Notes under the pieces: generated by a model
The model's database searches: none
What the model was told of the DNA's origin: nothing
The model's input: the letters and a program-made list of their open reading frames with translations, nothing else
Source of the DNA: Intoshia linei
Lineage: Eukaryota; Orthonectida; Rhopaluridae
Reading direction: 5' to 3'
Assembly (NCBI GenBank): GCA_001642005.1
Contig: LWCA01000380.1
Coordinates: forward strand, 1-29,791
Length of the DNA stretch: 29,791 nucleotides
Shown: positions 23,401 to 29,791 of the stretch, piece after piece
Numbering within the stretch: position 1 is the first letter of the stretch
Layout of the letters: every line of letters begins with the position of its first letter
Made by a program: the position numbers and the translations under genes

Positions 23401-26400
23401 TGTATTATTCCAACTTTCATTTGATTGCATGTCTATTATTTCTGAATTTTTAAATTCCCTCCCGTTATCTGTATGCAGTGTTTTTGGAGGTCCAATTATC
23501 GAAAACAGTTTTTCAAATTTGGATCTCAGGTTCACAGCACTTTTGTTTTTTAATTTCGTTACCCACATATACTTCGAATAGCAATCAATTACATTCAAAA
23601 TATACTTGTAGCCCCGATTTTCCCCCTCATATTCCAATAGACTTATGCAATCTGCCATATATCTTTCCCTTGGTTTCATTGTTATTATTGGCTTAATTCT
23701 TGAACTGTGACCAAATTCATACTCATTTGACAGAAATTACAATTTTTGATAACCTGTTATGAAACATTTTACATAAACCATAATTTAATGGAAACCTCCG
23801 CAATATCACATCTTTTAATGTTATATGATATATTGTCGATATGCTCCTTTGTCTAAGTATAAATTGATACAATTAAATTCGTATTGCAACCTTAATAACT
23901 CCACAATGACCAATTTTATGAAAATTATTGATGAATTCATACTTTTTTTCCATCTCATTATCAGAAAATACTATCAATTTCTCACCATCTATGCATAGTA
24001 TATTGAAATACATGTTAAAATACCTTTTAAAAAAACAATTCACATTTACAACTGTAAAATAAACCGTCTTTTCTTTTAAACGTTTTTCAGCTTGTCTACT
24101 TTTACACTCACAGTTTCCGTCCGTAATTAAATTAATTTTATCTTGAAACGTTTTGAAAGAAAATTTGCACACCATTGAGTGATATTGTGAAATGTTAATT
24201 AAATGTGATCAAATAAATAAATGTTTTGGTATTTATTGTTGTCACAATAGAAACATGATATGTAACATCTTGGTATACGACAATTAATTTAATTATTTAA
24301 CATGTTTGTTGATGTAGTTTAAGTTGATTTATTTGAAACAAAATGTTTTGAAAATGAGAATTTAAAAATTGCGTAGCAATGAAAAAAAATTCCGAAGGAA
24401 TCAATTATATAAATTTTCACTTATATTTCTTTATTGGAAATGTGTAGACGTTCAATGCAAATTTTTTTTTGAAATTGTAGGATTAATATTTACATTTTAA
24501 ATTTTTATTAATTATTATTAATCGAAGTATTTAAAAAATATTGGTTGATAATATATTAAAAGTTATTTTTCACTGGGAATATGTAGATTTCTGGGTTTAA
24601 AACTGTTTATTTACAAAAACTGGAATACTTATCAGCATAATTTAAAATGATGGGTAATTTGTGGTTTTAGCCGTGAAGATGAGGTTTTTGAAATTGAAAT
24701 TTATCATAATTTTTTTTATTTTAAAATATATATCAGAGTGTATATTTTTTATGAATTCTAGGATTTGTTTTATTTTTTAAAAAGGATAATTTTTGGGTTT
24801 TTAACTCTGAAGGACTAAATTTACGAAAATGAAATTGACAAAAAACTGTATTATAAATAGGTGTTTTTAAAAATTTACACTTCTTATGTTCTTAAATAAA
24901 TGGTAACAAACAGATAGACATGTATGTTTATAGTTAAATCCTAAACTTACTTAAAATTTAATATCTGTGTGTGTTACCGTTTATTTAAAAAATTAAATGT
25001 GTAGAATTTCACAAAATTTAATATCTAAGACATATTTTTGCGGATAATGTTTTATCTAACTTTTATTTCACGAATTTGAGTTATTCAAGGTCAAAACCCA
25101 ATTTCCCCTTTTTTTAAAAATAAAATCAGTCCAAAAATTTAAAATAACATTTAAAAATTCTGGGACGCGTTTTAAAATCATTAACATTTTCTTAAATCTC
25201 GGCCTCGGAAACGCACACCTTCATGGTCAAAACCAAAATTATCCTTTGTTTTAAAAATAAAAATTTTATAAAACATACATTCTAGAATACTCATTTTAAA
25301 ATCATAATCATTATCATAAATTACAACCTATAAAAATTTCAAAAAAGTGGATTTTCACGATCAAAAGCTCAGATTACTTTTTTTATAAAAAATGACAATA
25401 GTCCTATAATTTAAAAATAAATACGGCTTATACAGTTATCTTCAATTAACACACACAAAAGATTTTAATCTCACAAAGTAGTGCCTGCACGGTAAAAAAG
25501 CCATTTCGTGGATTTTTTTTATTTGTTAACTATTTTATTAAAACAAAAAATTTGAAATAATTACTTGTGCTAGAATTTAAAAAAGATTTCCTCTTATACA
25601 GCTTATTCTAGTTTATTATTATTATACTGCTATTATTTTATTTGATCATTTTAATTTTTTTATTCTAAAACTATATTTAGGTGTCCTATTTGTAGATACA
25701 GTCAACTGCCTAATACTACAACAAAAAATTGCTGTTCTGGTTGCGGAGTAATTCAGAATTTGTGGATTTGCTTAGTATGCGGAGATATTGGTTGTGGTAG
25801 ATATTTGGATGGTCACGCTTCAAAGTAAATATTTTAATAAACACGTAAATTATTATTCACTGATGATTATCAGTCTATCACCTTGACAGTTGTAAGGTCT
25901 TATGTCACCTTGTATGAAAATCTTTTAAAATTTACAAATTTAAAATGAAACGCAAAATTTTTAGTTCATTCTAATAATATATTTCCTATCTGATGGGCCA
26001 CTTTCGATAAATACGATGACGAGAACTTGAAATTTGAAAAAAAATTGTTTATTTTATGGTAAAAAAGGTAAAAACATTTTCAAATTATATTACCATTCTG
26101 ACCCATCTAATATCACAATAAAAATCAATTCAACTTCATGTTATCCCCTTTATGGACCTCTTATGGATGAAGTGAATAGTATGTGATCAAAATATTTTCC
26201 TATTCGATCACATGTAACATTCTATAACCACTAGTTTACGGCACATTAAATTTCATCTTTACAACTGAAAAGGTCTATTACTATTATCCATTATTTTGCT
26301 AATTTCATTAAAATAAAAATATTATTATATTTACAATATTAATATAAATAATAAAATATAATTTAGACATTATGAATTGACAAAGCATACATATGCCATG

Positions 26401-27894
26401 AATATAAATACTGACGAAGTTTGGGATTATTCTGGAGACAATTTTGTTCATAGATTGATTCAAAATAAAAAAGATGGATCACTGATTGATTCTTTAAAAG
26501 TTAATAATACTTCAAATTTATATAGAAAAATGGATGAAACAACTTCAGAGGTAATTGATTATGAAATTGAATTTGATTCAATTAAATTGGTGGCGCGCAA
26601 AGTGTGGAAAATTTTCAGATATCAAGTTACGATAGCATTAATTTGGGGATAAATAAAATCTGATTAATTAAATGGTTAATTAACTTTTTATTTTAGATAA
26701 TCTTTCGGTTTTCTCGAGAACTCAATATGCAAAGAAAATTTTATATTTGTAAAATGAACGAAATGAAAAAAAAGGCTGACGACATTGTATTTTTATTATT
26801 TATTATCAATCCACACTGCAATATATTACTAATATCAGGGACTAATCTACATACTCAAGACCCCTAAAAAATTAGCAAACGGCGTGTAATGTCAAATAAC
26901 CGCTAGCAACCCTTCCATGAATCTGGTGTTTACACTTTAAATTATTAAAATTAATAAATAAAAATTCAATTAAAATTAATTTTTAATTATAATAACTACA
27001 ATAATCTTAAGAGGCCACAATTTAAAAAATTTTTCTTCGAAGTCCCGAAGTAAGTCTGGGAGTAAAGTATATTTGGCTCTGTCTAATATTATAACTTAAC
27101 AGTTATAACGGCAAAATTTTTCTTTATTTTTTGTAGTTTTGAAAATTTTGATTATTTTTTGAGTTTTGAAATGTATTTTTAGTGTCTAATCGATTGTGTA
27201 CCTCTGATAGAAGGTAAAATATTTATTTGTTTTTTAGATTTTGGAAAAGAATTTGAAATTGATTAAATCAAAGAAATCACTATTAGACTTTAAAGTTGAA
27301 ATAGATTCCTTAAAAAACAAAAAAATATGTTTGGTATGTCTATTAATATTATTTTGTTATATATGAAAACCCAAATTACCGATATTGTTATTTTTAACAT
27401 GTTACAGTACCGTCTAAAGTTTAGACTCTAAACTGGTTCCATTATATGTATCACTTATATTTTATTTATTTAGCAAGAAAATCATCAAAAAGAATTAAAT
27501 AAAATCCACAGTAATGTGATTATTGGACATGCCGCCAATTTAAAGAAATTGACTGAAAAAATTGCCGTAAATAATTAAAATAATTTAAAATTGACTAAAA
27601 ATTTAGAAACTTGAAAGTTGTATAGCTGATGAAAAGGAAATGAACCAATGCTTTCATGTAAAATTGAAACATTATGAAGAATGCGTTGAAAAGTCAAAGA
27701 ATGACGTTATTGAAAAAGACAAGGAATTAAGAGAAGTAAAAGAAATGAATAGAGATTTGATGTTTTCCATTGACGCTTCCAATAAAATAAATGAAATCAA
27801 ATCAAATCTTAATGACAGTGAAAAAATGGATCTACGTGAATCTAAACTAACTGTAAATAAACAAAAAAAAAGAAATAAACCTAAAAATAGATAA
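20478..27894 (+). CDS. BRAP: BRAP (BRCA1-associated protein/IMP) RING E3 ligase, 12 exons
   Basis: Exons 20478-20572, 20641-20754, 20806-20884, 20934-21047, 21207-21269, 21307-21383, 25681-25824, 26367-26589 (donor uncertain), 26697-26786, 27238-27333, 27474-27566 and 27607-27894 join to about 491 codons. In other animals BRAP binds Ras-GTP, retains nuclear-localisation-signal proteins in the cytoplasm and dampens KSR/MAPK signalling. An RRM-like domain (about 10-135) carries FSFGNPNVLITKGLIHYY. The RING has all eight ligands: C148, C151, C165, H167, H170, C173, C182, C185. The ZnF-UBP follows with C199, C202, C211, C214, C219, H226, H230 and H236, then YAMN and VWDYSGDNFVHRL. A Lys/Glu-rich coiled coil fills about 300-470, and the tail is basic. 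The start at 20478 lacks roughly 100 residues found in vertebrate proteins; an upstream exon may exist. The stop is followed by AATAAA at 27924. Confidence 0.92.
21453..21720 (+). mobile_element. hAT-like element remnant(s)
   Basis: caggggtggggaacgtgtgg at 21461 is a typical hAT start. A second hAT-type word, agtggttctcaaaacttg, lies at 21606, suggesting one element nested in another. 21503-21523 and 21665-21720 recur inverted at 1994-2014 and 1-60. No transposase frame and no complete pair of ends were found. Confidence 0.5.
21905..21990. other. C/T-rich island
   Basis: The plus strand here is strongly pyrimidine-biased (tctctcctccctatcctctt and similar), contrasting with the AT-rich surroundings. 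Any open frame across it is Arg/Gly-rich on the minus strand and looks like composition only. It immediately precedes the tRNA-like relic, so both may belong to one foreign insertion or SINE. Confidence 0.35.
22034..22095 (-). repeat. tRNA-like relic or SINE head
   Basis: On the minus strand, a B-box-like ggttcaaatc (22041-22050) is preceded by cagactataatctagag, which resembles an anticodon arm with a one-base-short loop. Further upstream is a gtagtgactac segment in the D-arm place. Stems do not pair well enough for a working tRNA. Confidence 0.3.
22597..22852. repeat. First copy of 256-bp duplication at an N
   Basis: Identical to 22854-23109 except for one base (c at 22828 against g at 23085). 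The copies are separated by a single N at 22853. The coding sense of the integrase tail is on the minus strand in both copies. Confidence 0.95.
22854..23109. repeat. Second copy of 256-bp duplication at an N
   Basis: This copy is continuous with the integrase remnant to its right, while the first copy is continuous with the sequence to its left. That is what two overlapping contigs joined without merging would give. Confidence 0.95.
22854..24175 (-). pseudogene. Broken integrase (Gypsy/Ginger or KRBA2-like), opposite to BRAP
   Basis: Read from 24175 downwards: a segment with HKIGHCGVIK typical of the H2C2 zinc region; then 23679-23323 with MADCISLLEYEGE, YKYILNVIDCYSKYMW and LHTDNGREF, supplying the first two catalytic Asp positions. 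GRPRHPQSQGQIER, with the expected catalytic Glu, is in a different frame (23420-23205), followed by WIDILVGVVRKYN. A further frame change leads to a TNKTPFSLF segment. Near 23000 a KLKKDFDNN segment suggests the SH3-like tail. At least two frame breaks and stops make it non-functional. No reverse transcriptase, protease or LTR was found nearby, so an integrase-only DNA element or a truncated retroelement are both possible. Confidence 0.8.
24543..25622. repeat. Large FB2 foldback (inverted repeat) in BRAP intron
   Basis: The left half (24543-24915) and the right half (about 24960-25622) are diverged inverted copies. Near the centre, aaataaatggtaacaaacag (about 24895-24914) faces ctgtgtgtgttaccgtttattt (24964-24985). 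Outward, tttttaactctgaagg...gtgaagatgagg mirrors ttcaaggtcaaaaccc and ccttcatggtcaaaacc. The outer left end ttggttgataatatatt...tttttcactgggaa is the complement of the end of the 985-1625 copy. It contains no coding frame. Confidence 0.75.
25825..26366. other. BRAP intron 7, 542 nt
   Basis: It lies between the exons carrying GHASK and HYELTKHTYAM. A perfect 8-bp hairpin, atgtgatc/gatcacat with a 17-nt loop, lies at 26181-26213. Nothing else is identified. Confidence 0.6.
26787..27237. other. BRAP intron 9, 451 nt
   Basis: It contains locally GC-richer words (for example agcaaacggcgtgtaatg near 26875 and cttcgaagtcccgaagtaag near 27035) that look like eroded transposon sequence, but I could not find paired ends. 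No further exon is required. Confidence 0.45.
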
Positions 27895-27923
27895 TTTTAA
27901 TGTGATTGTACAATGTACATTTA

Positions 27924-27929
27924 AATAAA
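27924..27929 (+). terminator. Possible polyadenylation signal of BRAP
   Basis: AATAAA lies 29 nt after the stop codon, in the usual range. Confidence 0.5.
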
Positions 27930-28279
27930 TGGTTTGAATTAATATTTAATCTTGTCAAAATTATAAATTAATCAATATGACATGTTAAATGCATCTTTGA
28001 TTTTGTATAAAAGAAATGAAAACACCCTGTTTACAATATATTGACTTTCAAGTGAATTATGATGTATTTGTCAATGTCACAATTGGTCGTTGTAACTTCA
28101 AAATTATGCAATCAAAATTTTTTTGTTTTATCACAATTTATTTCATTATTAAATGTACGTTTACTCCTTTATTCTTTGAGAAATCGAGTGGATGTATCTA
28201 AATTAGGGTGTATCTTATATTTATACAATAGTTTATGAATATAACAAGTACCAATGTAATTTAGCTAAAATTATACATT

Positions 28280-29340
28280 TATAGTGACATGTCTGTTTGT
28301 AACATATTATTTAAGGAAGTTATAAGCGTAGAGTTTTAAAAATACAAATTCTGAGAAAATGTTATATTTAAAATTACATATTTTGCATTTACAAGTATAC
28401 AAAACCCCAAATTAACCTTCTTTTTTTAATGAAAACAACCCTAGAATTGCGGAAAAATTTACAGGCGGTACAGTTGTATCCTGTTAACAAACATTTATGG
28501 TTTTGGCCCTGAAGATATAATTTTTTTAAATTTAAATTTATGATAATGTTTATGATTTTATAATCCGCATCAGCGTATATATTTTTTAAATTCTTTAACT
28601 TGTTTGATTTTCAAAAAGAGGGACAATTAGGGTTTTTGACTCGTAAGATGTGATATTAGAAGGTTGAAATTTATCTTACTACACGTCCGGGAAAAAACTG
28701 TAATTGAAATGTGGACTTTATAAAATTCTAAGACGGGTAGTTATTTAAATAAAGCTGGGCACACACACAAACAAAAATCGCGTAGAATATTATATAAGTT
28801 AGGATAACATTAATATAATAAACATAATGCATATTAAAAATTATTTTTCACCGGCATGCATAGATTTCTGGGGTTGAAATTTTGTATTTATATCAACTGG
28901 AATAAGCTGTATCAGAATAATTTTTTGTTTTAATTGTAGGACAGTTAATTATTTAAAAATTTTTGTTTTACAAAAAAAAATTATGAATTTATGTTGCATA
29001 AAATTTTACGACTTTATTAATTTTTACAATAAATGGAAATTTGTGGTTTTAGCCGTGAAGATATAAGATTTTGAAATTGAAAATTATCATAAATAGATAA
29101 ATTTAAAACTTTTTATTAGAATGTGTATTTTTTTAATTCTATGACTGATTTGAATTTAAAAAAATGGACAATTGGGGTTTTGACCTGTAAGGACTCAATT
29201 TCTGACAATGAAATTTGCGTCAAAATATTAGTTTCGAAAAAACTTAATAGAAATATGGCATTTTTAAAACTCGATTCGTGTTAATTTCTTAAATAAACAG
29301 GAACAGACAAATAAACAAACATACATTTTTAACTAAATTA
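28280..29340 (-). repeat. FB2 family copies, mostly left-arm orientation
   Basis: Segments at about 28495-28790 and 28830-29330 repeat the left-arm order of 24543-24915: tatttttcaccggcatgcat, gaaattttgtatttatatca, aactggaataagctgtatc, tttgtggttttagccgtgaa, ggacaattggggttttgacc, then an ataaacaggaacagacaaat end. 28290-28490 appears to be a short right-arm piece. 27930-28279 shows nothing identifiable. Confidence 0.65.
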
Positions 29341-29791
29341 CTTTATATGAGTAAAGATTACGAGTTAATTTAGTTTTATAAAACTCATATTTTAGGAAAA
29401 TTTTTAAGAAACTGTCTTCGTTTATCATAGCTTTGCATCTTTCAGATATAAATCATCACAACTAACTTGACTGTTATGTACTTCGTACAAACGTGTTTAA
29501 TGTACGACGTGTTTCTAGTTCTGCTGAGTGCGGAAGTTTGCCAGTTTTTACATACATACGTACATATTTTTACAAATTATCCCCCAAAACAATTTAAAGG
29601 GTAATTTTTGGTTTTGACCATGAAGATAAAAACTTTTCATATTGACATACATATTAATTTCTGCGGCGGATAAAATTAACTTGGAATTTGTGTTTTTTAA
29701 ATTTTTGAGACGACTAGTTTTTGAATTTAACTTGAAATGTAATTTAAATTATATTTATAAAAAAAATTTTATTTTTTTTATTTTTATTTTA
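29341..29791. other. AT-rich end of window with partial FB2 copy
   Basis: About 29590-29715 contains ggttttgaccatgaagataa and gggtaatttttgg, matching the internal FB2 motif in left-arm orientation. The rest, to the window end, is a T/A-rich run without other content. Confidence 0.5.

Larger units (their letters stand above)
21384..25680. other. 4.3-kb BRAP intron splitting the RING finger
   Basis: The donor GTAAGT (21384) and acceptor TATATTTAG (25680) interrupt the Thr codon before RING ligand C182. The intron holds a hAT-like segment (21453-21720), a C/T-rich patch and tRNA-like relic (21905-22095), a broken integrase on the minus strand (22597-24175), a 256-bp duplication around an N, and the foldback repeat 24543-25622. 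Confidence 0.85.

Noticed and set aside
23375-23696. Plus-strand frames over the integrase region
   Set aside because: They are complements of the minus-strand integrase remnant, which has clear family motifs.
26590-26652. Continuation of the BRAP exon to the TAA at 26652
   Set aside because: The next exon at 26697 clearly continues the coiled coil, so an internal donor must be used. The exact donor (26551, 26590 or later) is uncertain.

Overview
This is an AT-rich nuclear fragment from a small-intron animal. It holds six protein-coding genes, all of which can be placed in known families, plus one nuclear tRNA gene; five of the six protein genes are spliced. Introns are either very short (33-62 nt, GT...AG) or long and filled with transposon debris. 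The metazoan assignment rests on a SAD/BRSK-type kinase, a CA10/CA11-type carbonic-anhydrase-related protein and BRAP in one contig. Strong divergence, high AT and tiny introns suggest a fast-evolving, compact-gene animal such as an orthonectid, a dicyemid, a myxozoan or a reduced arthropod. I cannot name the species. A CatSper-like channel, if correctly called, would argue for an animal with flagellated sperm.

Layout. 1-3430: no gene; fragments of hAT-like elements and two AT-rich inverted-repeat families. 3481-4707 (-): single-exon CatSper-like cation channel. 4837-8870 (-): eight-exon BRSK/SAD kinase that ends at the end of the kinase domain; a tRNA-Leu(UAG) lies on the opposite strand in its second intron. 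8871-13700: gene-free, with a complete small hAT element (9877-10377) and an inverted-repeat pair (10871-11671). 13706-14190 (+): ribosomal protein eL33 (L35a), three exons. 14393-17868 (+): nine-exon secreted CA-related protein that has lost all three zinc ligands; its introns hold a hAT element with target-site duplication and a TA-flanked MITE. 18642-19598 (-): ribosomal protein uS9 (S16), five exons. 20478-27894 (+): BRAP (RRM-like, RING, ZnF-UBP, coiled coil), at least twelve exons, with a 4.3-kb intron carrying a broken integrase, an assembly-type 256-bp duplication around an N, and a 1-kb foldback repeat. 27895-29791: repeat copies only.

How the genes relate. The two ribosomal genes are housekeeping. 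The SAD kinase and the CA10/11-like protein belong to families that act at synapses in other animals (presynaptic assembly and neurexin binding), but nothing shows that they are co-regulated here. uS9 and BRAP are divergent, with about 880 bp between start codons. The kinase and channel genes lie on the same strand only about 130 bp apart.

All exon models were built by hand from reading frame, GT/AG sites and family resemblance recalled from knowledge; no alignment or transcript data were available.
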